Assembly (NCBI RefSeq): GCF_002264395.1
Contig: NZ_NFVA01000010.1
Span: 1-64,000, forward strand
Length of the DNA: 64,000 bases
Reading direction: 5' to 3'
DNA from: Paenibacillus sp. VTT E-133291
Lineage (GTDB): Bacteria > Bacillota > Bacilli > Paenibacillales > Paenibacillaceae
In this document: one piece after another, positions 1-9,838 of the stretch
How the letters are laid out: each line of letters starts with the position of its first letter
How positions within the stretch are numbered: the first letter of the stretch is position 1
The notes under the pieces: generated by a model
Told to the model about the DNA's origin: nothing
Databases searched by the model: none
Seen by the model: only the letters and a program-made list of their open reading frames with translations
Program-made: the position numbers and the translations under genes

Positions 1-57
1 AAGTGAAACTTATACTTTCTTATATTTTAAGATAACCGATTCCGCCACAGCGCTCGC

Positions 58-468
58 TTATTCTTCTTTCAGGTGACGAACGGCCTTGGCCAATTCTTCA
101 GGATCTTTCATAGAGACTAGTTTTGGGGGTGTAAGAGGCTTGAACCCCTCACTGTTCCCACTCCCTTGTCCTGGCTTCGGTTTCAGTAGATTAATTAACT
201 CTTCATCCTCATTAGGGGTACTGATGTCTAGCTTTGCACCAAGTTCTTCTCCCTCAACATCCTGTTCATCCGGAGGCGATGATTGATACACGATAAAACC
301 CAATACCCATCTTAGGAGGAAAGCAAGCAGAAACCAAGTGATAAATCCTAATAGGCTTCGTAATAAACTAGTACCGAGGACATTATTACTGTAGGTTACA
401 AAAAATGTGAATACAAAACCTATCAAACCAAACAGCAAGTTTATAAAAATATTTCCTATCATCTTCAT
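58..468 (-). CDS. small membrane protein, function unknown
   Basis: This 136-residue protein is not recognised. Two hydrophobic segments (about residues 5-25 and 35-60) are followed by a charged cytoplasmic-type tail rich in Asp, Glu, Pro and Lys. The ATG at 466-468 has an AAGGAAA-type ribosome site inside the cheD end, and the gene starts 2 nt after the cheD stop, so it is probably co-translated as the last gene of the cluster visible here. In related bacteria sigD follows at this place, but it would lie beyond the window start. A role in motility is inferred from position only. Confidence 0.7.
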   Translation of the reverse strand: MKMIGNIFINLLFGLIGFVFTFFVTYSNNVLGTSLLRSLLGFITWFLLAFLLRWVLGFIVYQSSPPDEQDVEGEELGAKLDISTPNEDEELINLLKPKPGQGSGNSEGFKPLTPPKLVSMKDPEELAKAVRHLKEE

Positions 469-470
469 AT

Positions 471-974
471 TTATATTTCCTTAGCGCCTTTTTGCACACT
501 GCGGATGAACAATACACCAGTGTTGCAGGCAATTTCTATCGTACGGCCATAATTACCGCCCGTGTCTTCCGCAATTAACGGAATTTTCAAATGCTCAAGA
601 GCAAGTTTACAAGATTCAACATTACGAGGCCCGATCCTCATGGTGTCGCTCCCCCCGGCAAAGGCAAACATTTGTGATCCTCCTGCCATCTTGGCTACGA
701 TCCGACTCCGGACCGCACCAAGCTCCAGCAAACGGGATAAGAGCTCCGGCACTGCAGTATCTGCAAACTTAGCGATGTTTAATTGCCCTTCCCTAGCAAT
801 CTCAGAAGTAGGGAGCATCACATGCGCCATTCCCGCGAGTTTTTTTCCAGGGTCAAACAATGTCAATCCCACGCAGGAGCCAAGACCGGTTGTACGAATC
901 AAACTATCCTGGCTTCCAACGTTAAGATCTGCCATCCCTACTTTAATGATGCTTTGTTCTTCAATCATTTTCAA
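471..974 (-). CDS. cheD: chemoreceptor glutamine deamidase CheD
   Basis: CheD deamidates glutamines in chemoreceptors and, in Bacillus-type chemotaxis, binds CheC to tune its phosphatase activity. The catalytic triad spacing of the family is visible: Thr28, Cys34 (in GLGSCVGL) and His51 (in MAHVMLP). Length (167 aa) is normal. The best start is TTG at 972-974, 6 nt after AGGAG; an in-frame ATG two codons later is the alternative, but it lies further from the SD. The start lies inside the end of cheC, a 14-nt overlap that implies translational coupling of these two partner proteins. Confidence 0.93.
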   Translation of the reverse strand: MKMIEEQSIIKVGMADLNVGSQDSLIRTTGLGSCVGLTLFDPGKKLAGMAHVMLPTSEIAREGQLNIAKFADTAVPELLSRLLELGAVRSRIVAKMAGGSQMFAFAGGSDTMRIGPRNVESCKLALEHLKIPLIAEDTGGNYGRTIEIACNTGVLFIRSVQKGAKEI

Positions 975-1587
975 ACGGAACTCCTAGCGATTTGAAGATT
1001 TTCGGGAATGATTCCGGATCGGGTATAAGGAAAAATTGTCCTTCAATTTCATTTTTCCCCTCAAAAAAGGTAGTATCGATCAACAATGCATCATCACCCA
1101 TTTGCCCAAATTGCAGCAAACCGTAGCTTAGGATGGCTCCAGCCATATCCATGGCAAGTGCAGGAACTGTTGGATACATAGAAAGTGAAGTAAAGTCAGC
1201 AAGAGAAGATAGATACGATCCTGCTAATATATTTCCAATTTCACTCAGCGCGGAAAGCTCCATTTCTCCGAGTTCTTGGTCACTCAAAATCTCGATGCCT
1301 GCAATGCGACTGAGTAAGTTCAAAGCGGCTTCCGGAGAAAGAATAAAAAACAGGTTGCCCGGAGCTTCTCCCTCCACACGTAAGAAAACTGCATATACTA
1401 GTTCTTCAGCTCCACCAACTTTGTCCGTAATCTCTTCAAAGTTGAGAAGCTGTACCTTGGGAACAGCCATATCAATCGGCTTATTCAAGAGCTGTGATAA
1501 TGCGGTGGCTGCATTCCCAGCTCCAATATTCCCGACTTCCTTAAGCACATCCATTTTAAAATCCTTATAGTGCTTAAATAATTCCAC
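961..1587 (-). CDS. cheC: CheY-P phosphatase CheC
   Basis: CheC dephosphorylates CheY-P and is controlled by CheD in the adaptation branch of chemotaxis. Both phosphatase half-sites of the D/S-x3-E-x2-N type are intact: Asp13/Glu17/Asn20 near the N-terminus and Ser112/Glu116/Asn119 in the middle. Length is 208 aa, as usual. The start codon is GTG at 1585-1587 with GAGGG 7 nt upstream, inside the end of cheW. Together with FliY, also in this cluster, it gives the cell two CheC-type phosphatases. Confidence 0.93.
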   Translation of the reverse strand: MELFKHYKDFKMDVLKEVGNIGAGNAATALSQLLNKPIDMAVPKVQLLNFEEITDKVGGAEELVYAVFLRVEGEAPGNLFFILSPEAALNLLSRIAGIEILSDQELGEMELSALSEIGNILAGSYLSSLADFTSLSMYPTVPALAMDMAGAILSYGLLQFGQMGDDALLIDTTFFEGKNEIEGQFFLIPDPESFPKIFKSLGVPFEND

Positions 1588-1590
1588 AGG

Positions 1591-2052
1591 TTAGCCCTCT
1601 AGGCTTTCTAATTGAACGATTTCGCCTTTGTTAAGCACTTCTGACAGATTAAGCATGATCAGCAAGCGCTCTTCACCTATCTTGGCCACCCCATCTAAAT
1701 ACTTCGCTTTGATGCCGCCAACAACATCTGGAGGTGTATCGATAGAATCTCTGTTCAAATCTATTACATCATTTGCTGAATCAACAATGAAACCTACTTC
1801 CATTTCATTAACAGATACGATAATTACACGAGACTGGTCTGTCTGCTCCGCCTCTTCGATCCCAAAGCGACCACGAAGGTCAATCACAGGGATAACAACA
1901 CCACGTAAATTAATTACACCCTTGATAAAAGAATACGTTTTAGGTACACGAGTTATTGGCATCATGCGCTCAATAGTTTGTACCTTCTCAACTTCGATAC
2001 CGTATTCCTCTGAGCCTAATTTGAACACTATCACTTTAATATCTTCAGCCAT
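1591..2052 (-). CDS. cheW: chemotaxis coupling protein CheW
   Basis: CheW links chemoreceptors to the kinase CheA in the cytoplasmic array. The 153-residue protein is a single CheW domain throughout (two SH3-like lobes), with typical stretches such as RVPKTYSFIKGVINLRG and a C-terminal LLIMLNLSEVL. The ATG at 2050-2052 has a GGGAGG ribosome site. It sits between cheA and cheC with short gaps, so it is co-transcribed with both. No irregularity seen. Confidence 0.95.
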   Translation of the reverse strand: MAEDIKVIVFKLGSEEYGIEVEKVQTIERMMPITRVPKTYSFIKGVINLRGVVIPVIDLRGRFGIEEAEQTDQSRVIIVSVNEMEVGFIVDSANDVIDLNRDSIDTPPDVVGGIKAKYLDGVAKIGEERLLIMLNLSEVLNKGEIVQLESLEG

Positions 2053-2079
2053 GGAATGAACCTCCCTGTTCTATCCTAG

Positions 2080-4152
2080 TTATTTAATAAAAGCGTTCGG
2101 ATCAATAATAAGTGCTACTTGACCATCTCCAAGTATCGTTGCGCCAGATATCCCTTGAATTTCAGGTAAATATTTACCTAGGTTCTTGATAACGATCTCG
2201 TTCTGACCAATAAAATCCTGTACCGCCAAGGCCACAAGACGTTCTCCCTTACGTACAACTACGATCTCTGTCTCTTCTTCAGTACTCTCATCATAATCAG
2301 GCACCGAAAATAGTCGACTAAGAGATATTAGTGGAATATGAGAATTCCGGAACTCTAACATTTTGTTGCCATGAATCGTACGGATTTGAGTGTTCTTCAC
2401 GATTCCAGTTTCCACAATAGAGGATAATGGAATGGCGTACTTCTCAGAGCCCAACCGAATAAGCATGGCCGCAATAATGGATAGCGTAAGTGGCAGCTGT
2501 ACTGAGAAATTCGTTCCTTTACCTGGTGAAGAATAAATGGTTACATTCCCACCCAGGGAAGAAATCTTAGCTTTAACAACATCCAGTCCTACGCCACGGC
2601 CTGAGACATCAGAAATAACTTCTGCCGTGCTGAAACCTGGTGCAAATAGTAGTTGATAAGCTTCATCATCCGTCATATTTGCTGCCTGTTCTTGCGTAAT
2701 CACGCCTTTTTTCACAGCAGACTTCAATACCTTCTCTGGGTAAATCCCTGTTCCATCTTCTTCAATTTCAATGAAGACATGATTTCCGCTGTGGAAAGCA
2801 CGTAAATGAACTGTCCCAGTCTCTGGTTTACCAGCAGCAATACGATCAGCAATGGATTCAATACCGTGATCAACCGCATTACGCAATAAATGCACAAGTG
2901 GATCACCAATTTCATCGATTACCGTCCGGTCTAGCTCTGTTTCGGCACCCGTTACAATTAGATCTACTTTCTTATCCAGCGACTTAGCTAGATCACGAAC
3001 CATACGTGGGAACCGGTTAAATACGGTATCTACTGGAACCATCCGAAGCTTCATCACAATATTCTGGAGATCTCCGCTTACTCTGCCCATATGCTCGACG
3101 GTTTCCGTAAGATCGCCATTCTGAACCTCTGAAGCCAGCTGCTCTAAACGAACTCTGTCAATCAGAAGTTCACTAAATAGATTCATTAGCACGTCTAACC
3201 GTTCGATATCTACGCGAATCGTACGTGAAGGCGCCCCTCCTGTTTTGGCTGCTCCCGGCTTATTACCCTCATCTTTGGTAGGCAATGGTTTAGATGCTAC
3301 TGGAGCAGCAGGAGCTGTTTCCTCTACAGTTGCTGTTGCGGCAACCTCTGACACGGCAGCTGCCGATTCTTGACCAAGCATTTTCAAGGATTCTTGATCT
3401 AGTGCTACTGCTGTTACTTTATCAATTTCAGACAAATTCATAATCATTGCCTGAATCTGATCAGCGGTTTTTTGGGTTATGTAATAGAGTGAGAAGCTTT
3501 GGTCAAATTTCTCTTGTTCTATATCTTGAACGGATGGGAAGGATTTAACAACTTCACCCGAACGTTCGAGCAGATCAAACACCATGTATGCACGTACAGC
3601 CTTAAGTTGACAATCCTTTCGGATCGTTACGTCCACATACAATGCATGATGCCCTTCCTGAATCGATTGTTCCAGAACAGAAAATTGGAACTCATCTAAA
3701 TGAATCGGAGTTTCAGCTACTTGTGCAGCAGGCGTATTAGCAGCAGAAGCTGCTCCGCCTTCAACCGGAATCTCACCCCGGACGATAGCCTGTAAGGATG
3801 AGACAATGGCTGATACATCTGCTTTACCTTCGCCGCCTCTAGTAATATCCTCAACCATAGACTCTAAGGCATCCAAACTTTTGAATAACGTATCAAAAAT
3901 AAAATCCTGCATGCGCAGCTTGTTATTACGTACAAGATCTAACACATTCTCCATTTGGTGTGTAAGTGAAGCTAAATCTTCAAAGCCCATAGTCGCTGCC
4001 ATACCTTTTAAGGTGTGCGCAGAGCGGAATATTACCTGTACGATACTAAGATCCTCAGGATTCGCTTCCAGCCCCATCATGCTCTCGTTCAATGACTGCA
4101 GATGATCATTCGACTCATCAATAAACATGGATAAATATTGGTTCATGTCCAT
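2080..4152 (-). CDS. cheA: chemotaxis histidine kinase CheA
   Basis: CheA autophosphorylates in response to receptor state and passes phosphate to CheY and CheB. Domains in order: P1/HPt with phospho-acceptor His46 (RSAHTLKG), a P2 response-regulator-docking region (about 150-255), a low-complexity Ala/Pro-rich linker, P3 dimerisation, P4 ATPase with the N box (LLRNAVDHG) and G boxes (EDGTGI, GRGVGLDV), and a C-terminal P5 CheW-like domain. The 690-aa length is normal for Bacillus-type CheA. The gene lies directly between cheB and cheW. Confidence 0.96.
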   Translation of the reverse strand: MDMNQYLSMFIDESNDHLQSLNESMMGLEANPEDLSIVQVIFRSAHTLKGMAATMGFEDLASLTHQMENVLDLVRNNKLRMQDFIFDTLFKSLDALESMVEDITRGGEGKADVSAIVSSLQAIVRGEIPVEGGAASAANTPAAQVAETPIHLDEFQFSVLEQSIQEGHHALYVDVTIRKDCQLKAVRAYMVFDLLERSGEVVKSFPSVQDIEQEKFDQSFSLYYITQKTADQIQAMIMNLSEIDKVTAVALDQESLKMLGQESAAAVSEVAATATVEETAPAAPVASKPLPTKDEGNKPGAAKTGGAPSRTIRVDIERLDVLMNLFSELLIDRVRLEQLASEVQNGDLTETVEHMGRVSGDLQNIVMKLRMVPVDTVFNRFPRMVRDLAKSLDKKVDLIVTGAETELDRTVIDEIGDPLVHLLRNAVDHGIESIADRIAAGKPETGTVHLRAFHSGNHVFIEIEEDGTGIYPEKVLKSAVKKGVITQEQAANMTDDEAYQLLFAPGFSTAEVISDVSGRGVGLDVVKAKISSLGGNVTIYSSPGKGTNFSVQLPLTLSIIAAMLIRLGSEKYAIPLSSIVETGIVKNTQIRTIHGNKMLEFRNSHIPLISLSRLFSVPDYDESTEEETEIVVVRKGERLVALAVQDFIGQNEIVIKNLGKYLPEIQGISGATILGDGQVALIIDPNAFIK

Positions 4153-4186
4153 AGTAGAGCTCCTCCCCTTCGAGTTCGCTTTTCCG

Positions 4187-5518
4187 TTATTTAACGGCTT
4201 GCACTAGCCTTGGAGCAATTTCTTGCAAAGGCAGTACATATTTGACGCACTGCAATTCCACCGCAGATCGCGGCATCCCGTAAACGACGCAGGTCTCTTC
4301 ACTTTCAGCAAATGTTGAGGTAACCCCTGAGTCATAGAGAGATTTCATCATCCTAGCACCATCACTACCCATCCCTGTCATCAACAACACGTGCCGATCC
4401 AGAGATGTGAGTGGAAGCAACGATTCGAATAAAACATCCACTGAAGGTCGGTGGCCATTTCGCGCCTCCTCCTTCGTGAGTACAACTGCATATTGCCCTT
4501 TAGATGTTGGGGTAACTTGTAAATGATAGCCTCCAGGCGCAATGTAGGCTGCTCCTTTTCGTAATATCATCCCCTGCTCTGCTTCTAACACTTCTAGCGG
4601 ACTGAATGTATTCAGACGCTGAGCTAGTGATTTCGTAAAGTTAGGCGGCATATGCTGCACAATGACAATAGGAGCCGGAAAATCCGCTGGAATTTTCTCC
4701 AGGAGTACCTTCAGCGCACGAGGTCCGCCTGTAGAACAACCGACAGCAACTAATTTGTGCAAATTCTTGCTACCAACCATTCGATCCGGAGAAAGTCCCG
4801 GAGGATCAGAAGATACCTCCACTAAAGACTCTATCACCGGTTTGGGCGGAATGGATTTATTCTCTACTTTAGTCTTTGGTTTAGACTTTTCGATTAACGG
4901 TGTTTTAGCAGAGATGATTGGTTTGGTTGCTTTTTTAGGGATAATACTATCTACTGGCTGTTTCCCCCGAGGTTTTCTCATTCCTTCATCTTTGAGAGAA
5001 GATTTGAGTGCTGCCTTGGATTTTTCCGGTAACAATCTCGGTGCAGTCGGCAGTAATGGCTCTAAAGGCGTGATGTCAGGCATCCTAAAAGCAGATGCTC
5101 GCGCTTCACGTTGCTCTCGAGCCAGCATAGCTTCTTTCATTTGCTCTCTTAGAGATTCCCCTACGACCGTTATATCCTGGGAATTTGATATCGAAGGTTT
5201 ACGAATGAAATCAAAAGCGCCCCATTCCAGTGCAAGAATGGTTTCCTTCATGCCCTCTTCATTGATGCCTGACAGCATAATCACTGGCAGCGGATCTGAC
5301 GCCATTATTATTTTCAGCGCTTCCAGGCCGTTCATCTCCGGCATTTCCACATCCATAGTAACTAGATCCGGCCGAAGTTTGTTTATTTTCTCGATAGCCT
5401 CGCGACCATTTGTGGCTGTTGCCGTCACCTGAAAGTCAGCGTCATTTTCAATTAAATCGGAAATGATCTTGCGCATAAATGCAGAATCATCAACAACCAA
5501 AACTTTATATGGCTTCAT
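4187..5518 (-). CDS. cheB: chemotaxis methylesterase/deamidase CheB with long linker
   Basis: CheB removes methyl groups from chemoreceptors when phosphorylated by CheA. An N-terminal receiver domain (1-125) has Asp10/Asp11 and phospho-acceptor Asp56 (TMDVEMPEMNG). The C-terminal esterase (about 255-443) has the catalytic Ser262 (GCSTGG), His289 (VQHMPP) and Asp387 (MGSDGA). The linker between them is about 110-130 residues of Lys/Pro/Ser-rich low complexity, making the protein 443 aa, clearly longer than the roughly 350 aa usual for CheB. ATG start at 5516-5518. Confidence 0.95.
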   Translation of the reverse strand: MKPYKVLVVDDSAFMRKIISDLIENDADFQVTATATNGREAIEKINKLRPDLVTMDVEMPEMNGLEALKIIMASDPLPVIMLSGINEEGMKETILALEWGAFDFIRKPSISNSQDITVVGESLREQMKEAMLAREQREARASAFRMPDITPLEPLLPTAPRLLPEKSKAALKSSLKDEGMRKPRGKQPVDSIIPKKATKPIISAKTPLIEKSKPKTKVENKSIPPKPVIESLVEVSSDPPGLSPDRMVGSKNLHKLVAVGCSTGGPRALKVLLEKIPADFPAPIVIVQHMPPNFTKSLAQRLNTFSPLEVLEAEQGMILRKGAAYIAPGGYHLQVTPTSKGQYAVVLTKEEARNGHRPSVDVLFESLLPLTSLDRHVLLMTGMGSDGARMMKSLYDSGVTSTFAESEETCVVYGMPRSAVELQCVKYVLPLQEIAPRLVQAVK

Positions 5519-5551
5519 ATCATTTCCACCTCTGTTCCAGATTCAGAACAA

Positions 5552-6433
5552 TTATTTACTTCGCTTCAACCATTTATGGATAAAGCCTTTAATGCCTTGA
5601 ACTTTTGTATCTTTTTTACCATCTATGGTCAAATAACTTAGGGCTAGCCGATGTATATCTTTTGCAGCAACACTGTTTGGAAAAGCCAATGAAAATGGCG
5701 TCTGCCTTTTGACAGCCTGCACTACATGGGCATCTGAGCTTATATGACCAAGATAGGAAACATCTAATTGTAAAAAACGACTGGCTGCCATACGGATCTT
5801 ATCACTTGTCACTGATGCTTCTCTCTCATCACCCGCTTGATTTACGATCAGTTTAAAAGAAATCTCCGGATACGTCCGATTCACAACCTTCATTAATGCG
5901 TAAGCGTCTGTAATAGCAGTTGGCTCTGGTGTTGTAACTACTAGGCAATCGTCCGCAGAGGTTATAAACTTCATCGTTTCCTTAGATAATCCAGCACCTG
6001 TATCAAACAAAATATAATCCATGCTGTCCCCAATAAGGGCTATCTGAGCTGTGAAATAATTAAGGTCCGATTCCGAAAGAGAAAACAACTCATCCATGCC
6101 CGATCCACCTGCTATAAAAGGAAGCCCGTTCGGTCCTAACTGAATAATCTGCTCAATATCCGCTTCTCTTTTTAACAGATGATATAGGTTATACTTCGCC
6201 GACACGCCCATTAACACGTCTATGTTAGCCATGCCAATATCTGCATCAAACAGCAATACCCTCTTTCCCATTGCTTTTAAAGTTAAAGCGAAATTAAGTG
6301 TAAAATTCGATTTCCCTACGCCACCTTTACCACTACAGACAGTAATAATACGGGCGGATGTTTCCCCTTTTTCAGCTAGTTTAGGCTCCTGACTGGATAC
6401 AAGCTGTCTCAAGGATTGTGCCTGATCCATCAT
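5552..6433 (-). CDS. flhG: flagellar number regulator FlhG (MinD-like ATPase)
   Basis: FlhG (YlxH, MinD2) is a membrane-cycling ParA/MinD ATPase that limits flagellar number and placement and stimulates the GTPase FlhF. The deviant Walker A motif SGKGGVGKSNF is near residue 33, followed by DADIGMAN and a switch DTGAGLS. Length 293 aa is normal. Its ATG overlaps the flhF stop (ATGA), the usual coupling of this partner pair. Confidence 0.94.
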   Translation of the reverse strand: MMDQAQSLRQLVSSQEPKLAEKGETSARIITVCSGKGGVGKSNFTLNFALTLKAMGKRVLLFDADIGMANIDVLMGVSAKYNLYHLLKREADIEQIIQLGPNGLPFIAGGSGMDELFSLSESDLNYFTAQIALIGDSMDYILFDTGAGLSKETMKFITSADDCLVVTTPEPTAITDAYALMKVVNRTYPEISFKLIVNQAGDEREASVTSDKIRMAASRFLQLDVSYLGHISSDAHVVQAVKRQTPFSLAFPNSVAAKDIHRLALSYLTIDGKKDTKVQGIKGFIHKWLKRSK

Positions 6434-7791
6434 GATTCACCTGTTCCAAGAAGCATCTCACTAAGTTGTTCTTTGGAAGCCATCAATAAATCGTCAGGTA
6501 CATTTTGACCATTGGTCATATAAGATAATGTGAGAGGGAAATCATTCAGGACGTTAAAGAGTGGTCCATAACTTCCCGTCTCATCTAGCTTGGTAAAAAT
6601 AACTTTATCCAGCTTGTACCTGCCGAAGTGCTCTGCAATCAATTTCATATCACGGCTTTTCGAAGTTAAGCTGAGCACAAGATAGGTCTCACTTCTTAAT
6701 TCCTTCGCTAACAAGCTTTGAAGTTCTGCTACCAGCATATCATTACGATAATTCCGTCCAGCTGTATCCATAATTACAAGATCACAACTCTCCAATCGAA
6801 AGAGTGCTCTTTGTAAATCTCCGGGAGATTGTACAACCTCTAGCGGAACATTCAGGATAGCTGCGTATGTACGCAACTGCTCCACAGCTGAAATCCGATA
6901 CGTATCAGAGGTGATAAAACCAACCTTGCGTCCGTTTTTGAATAGCTGTTCAGCCGCAAGCTTGGCTATGGTAGTAGTTTTCCCTACTCCTGTGGGCCCT
7001 GCAATATATACGATTTGGGTATCATGTGCAATTCCATCAGCGATTCGCCCTGACAGGAATCCATCGAGCTGTTCTTTTAAGGACTCCTGAAATTTCTCAG
7101 GGCCCCAAGTACGCCCTTCTTCCGCCCAACGTTCGGAGATATTACTGATCCACTCTTCAACAAGTACAGTGTCCATCTCCTGCTCAATCAAAAGATCTCT
7201 AAGCTGCTGGAGACTATCGGGTAATTCTCTTGCCCCTGAAGACTGCCTCGCGATTCGTTCCATCCAAAGCTTCATATCTCTAATTTCACGAAGAACATCA
7301 TTCTCGAGCGCCGAGGCAACCTCTGGCGTTTGTTCTAACCCTAAAGATTCATATAAGGCTGATACTGAGGTAGCTTCATCTGAATTGGATTCAAGCGATT
7401 TCTGATCAGGCTCTGGATGTTTGGCTATCGATTCTTTTACATCAATAGCTTCCGACAAGGCAGCGGCGATTTCTGCAAAGGACCGAGGCTCTTCCGGCTT
7501 TTCCAATATGACAGTAGAAGCAGATGATGAAGATGCAGCTTTTTGATAGGCTTGCGGGACAGCGCTGCGCGGGATGTTCATCGCAGGCTTCACAGGCTTT
7601 TCAGGAGCACTCTCCTTTTGAGCTTTTTCTACAGCCGCTACAACCTCTATTTTTTTCTTTTTAAACAATCCTAAAAATCCGCCAATCTTGATTTCTTTCG
7701 TACTTAAAATTACAGCCTCGCTTCCAAGCTCACTGCGAATGGAATGCATGGCGTCAGGCATCGTATCCACCACATAACGCTTCACTCTCAT
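6430..7791 (-). CDS. flhF: flagellar SRP-like GTPase FlhF
   Basis: FlhF is an SRP-family GTPase that directs flagellar placement. A divergent, basic N-terminal B region (with a variable Ser/Ala/Glu-rich stretch about 75-150) precedes the N and G domains. The G motifs are clear: [15 protein letters not shown] (P loop), SDTYRISAVEQL, DTAGRNYRND and TKLDETGSYG. Length 453 aa. Start and stop overlap flhA and flhG by 4 nt each (ATGA), so translation of flhA-flhF-flhG is coupled. Confidence 0.95.
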   Translation of the reverse strand: MRVKRYVVDTMPDAMHSIRSELGSEAVILSTKEIKIGGFLGLFKKKKIEVVAAVEKAQKESAPEKPVKPAMNIPRSAVPQAYQKAASSSSASTVILEKPEEPRSFAEIAAALSEAIDVKESIAKHPEPDQKSLESNSDEATSVSALYESLGLEQTPEVASALENDVLREIRDMKLWMERIARQSSGARELPDSLQQLRDLLIEQEMDTVLVEEWISNISERWAEEGRTWGPEKFQESLKEQLDGFLSGRIADGIAHDTQIVYIAGPTGVGKTTTIAKLAAEQLFKNGRKVGFITSDTYRISAVEQLRTYAAILNVPLEVVQSPGDLQRALFRLESCDLVIMDTAGRNYRNDMLVAELQSLLAKELRSETYLVLSLTSKSRDMKLIAEHFGRYKLDKVIFTKLDETGSYGPLFNVLNDFPLTLSYMTNGQNVPDDLLMASKEQLSEMLLGTGES

Positions 7792-9821
7792 AAATTCACC
7801 ACTCCGACGCTTTGTATTTCAATGTTAGGCTCTAGTTCGCTATAAGACAGTACAGGAATATCCTGCATGGTCCGTTCAATCACCTGCCGCAAATACATAC
7901 GAATCGTTGGTGATGTGAGTACAATGGGCTGTTGTCCTGACTGCAGCAGTCGGTTGATCTGTTCACTTAACCGCTGATAGATCGTTTGAGTCGATGCTGG
8001 ATCCAATGCCAGATAACTGCCCTGCTCAGATTGCTGCACACTCTCAGAAATTTTTTTCTCTAGGTTAGGTCCCACCGTAATAACTTTCAGAGTCTCTCCA
8101 ACTTGCGAGAATTGCTGAGTAATCTGTCTGGACAAGGATTGACGGACATATTCGGTAAGAATATCAGGATCCTTGGTGTACGTCCCGTAATCCGCCAACG
8201 TCTCAAAGATAGTAACCAAATCCCTGATGGATATTTTCTCGCGCAGCAACTTGGCAAGTACCTTTTGAACATCCCCAACCGCTAATACCGAAGGAATAAG
8301 ATCATCAACAAGCACAGGATAATTGTCTCTTAGGTTATCCACCAACATCTTAGTTTCTTGTCGTCCTAACAACTCATGTCCATACCGCTTAATCAGCTCC
8401 GTCAAATGTGTTGCAACAACGGATGGTGGATCTACTACGGTATAGCCGGACAATTCAGCCCGCTCTTTAACCGATTCGTCAATCCATAACGCAGGAAGCC
8501 CAAAGGATGGTTCAATGGTCTCAATACCGTTTATAGATTCATCATCATAGCCTGGACTCATGGCTAAGTAGTGATTAAGTAATAATTCACCGCCGCCGAC
8601 AGTATTTCCTTTAATTTTTATGACATATTCATTCGGTTTTAGTTGAATATTGTCGCGAATGCGAATAACAGGCACTACAAGACCCATTTCAAGGGCACAT
8701 TGCCGTCGAATCATGATGATACGATCTAGTAAATCTCCACCCTGACCTGTATCTGCCAAAGGTATAAGACCGTAGCCGAACTCGAATTCAATAGGATCTA
8801 CAGAGAGTAAATTAATTACACTTTCCGGACTTCGTACCTCTTCAATCTGTTTTTCTTCAACAAGCTGCTCTTCGGCAATCTGTTTTCGATTTAAATTTTG
8901 TCCCATACTATAGGCTGCAAAAGCCAGCAAAGCAGCTAGCGGGAGCGTAGTAATCATATGTATAGGTGTAAATAGACCTAGAAAAGCAACAGTAACTGCA
9001 ACAATATATAACAACTTTGGATAGGACAGTAACTGACCTGTTAATTCTTCTGCCAGATTACCTTCCGATGAAGCTCTAGTAACGATAAGACCTGCTGCAG
9101 TCGAAATGAGCAAAGCAGGAATCTGGCTGACTAGACCGTCCCCGATCGTCAATACGGAATAAGTAGATAACGCAGTAGAGAAGTCCATTCCGTGCACAAC
9201 CATACCGATAATAAATCCACCAATAAGATTGATCAACAGAATAATGATACTCGCAATCGCGTCTCCTTTAACGAATTTACTCGCACCATCCATGGCTCCG
9301 AAAAAATCCGCTTCCCGCTCAACATTGCGGCGACGCTCACGTGCCTGTGTTTCGTTAATCATGCCTGCGTTAAGATCGGCATCAATACTCATCTGCTTGC
9401 CGGGCATTGCATCCAGGGTAAATCTCGCCCCTACCTCAGCTACACGCTCTGAACCTTTAGTAATAACAATAAACTGAACGACTACCAAAATCAGAAACAC
9501 GATAAATCCAACGGCAATTTGTCCGCCGGCGATCCAGCTACCGAAAGTAGATACCACGGAACCGGCATCTGCATAAGTCAGGATCAATTTCGTTGTCGAA
9601 ATATTTAGTGAAAGACGAAACAATGTCGTAACAAGCAATAATGAAGGGAAAATTGAAAATTCGAGTGCATTCTTCGTGTTCATAGCCACTAATATGATAA
9701 TTAATGCTATAGAGATATTAATAACTAGCAAAACGTCCAAAAGCCAGGACGGGATAGGCAGAATCATCATAAGCACGATACCGATGATGCCTAGCAAAAC
9801 TGTTAAATCTTTAGCTTTCAA
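7788..9821 (-). CDS. flhA: flagellar export gate protein FlhA
   Basis: FlhA is the large proton-driven component of the flagellar type III export gate. The N-terminal half contains about eight membrane segments with the conserved cytoplasmic FHIPEP-type loop (GKQMSIDADLNAG, then RERRRNVEREADFFGAMDG). The C-terminal half, from about residue 330, is the cytoplasmic ring domain that docks export chaperones. Length 677 aa is typical. The start is TTG at 9819-9821 following a G-rich leader; no in-frame ATG nearby is better placed. Confidence 0.95.
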   Translation of the reverse strand: MKAKDLTVLLGIIGIVLMMILPIPSWLLDVLLVINISIALIIILVAMNTKNALEFSIFPSLLLVTTLFRLSLNISTTKLILTYADAGSVVSTFGSWIAGGQIAVGFIVFLILVVVQFIVITKGSERVAEVGARFTLDAMPGKQMSIDADLNAGMINETQARERRRNVEREADFFGAMDGASKFVKGDAIASIIILLINLIGGFIIGMVVHGMDFSTALSTYSVLTIGDGLVSQIPALLISTAAGLIVTRASSEGNLAEELTGQLLSYPKLLYIVAVTVAFLGLFTPIHMITTLPLAALLAFAAYSMGQNLNRKQIAEEQLVEEKQIEEVRSPESVINLLSVDPIEFEFGYGLIPLADTGQGGDLLDRIIMIRRQCALEMGLVVPVIRIRDNIQLKPNEYVIKIKGNTVGGGELLLNHYLAMSPGYDDESINGIETIEPSFGLPALWIDESVKERAELSGYTVVDPPSVVATHLTELIKRYGHELLGRQETKMLVDNLRDNYPVLVDDLIPSVLAVGDVQKVLAKLLREKISIRDLVTIFETLADYGTYTKDPDILTEYVRQSLSRQITQQFSQVGETLKVITVGPNLEKKISESVQQSEQGSYLALDPASTQTIYQRLSEQINRLLQSGQQPIVLTSPTIRMYLRQVIERTMQDIPVLSYSELEPNIEIQSVGVVNL

Positions 9822-9838
9822 TGTCCTAACCCCCCGCC

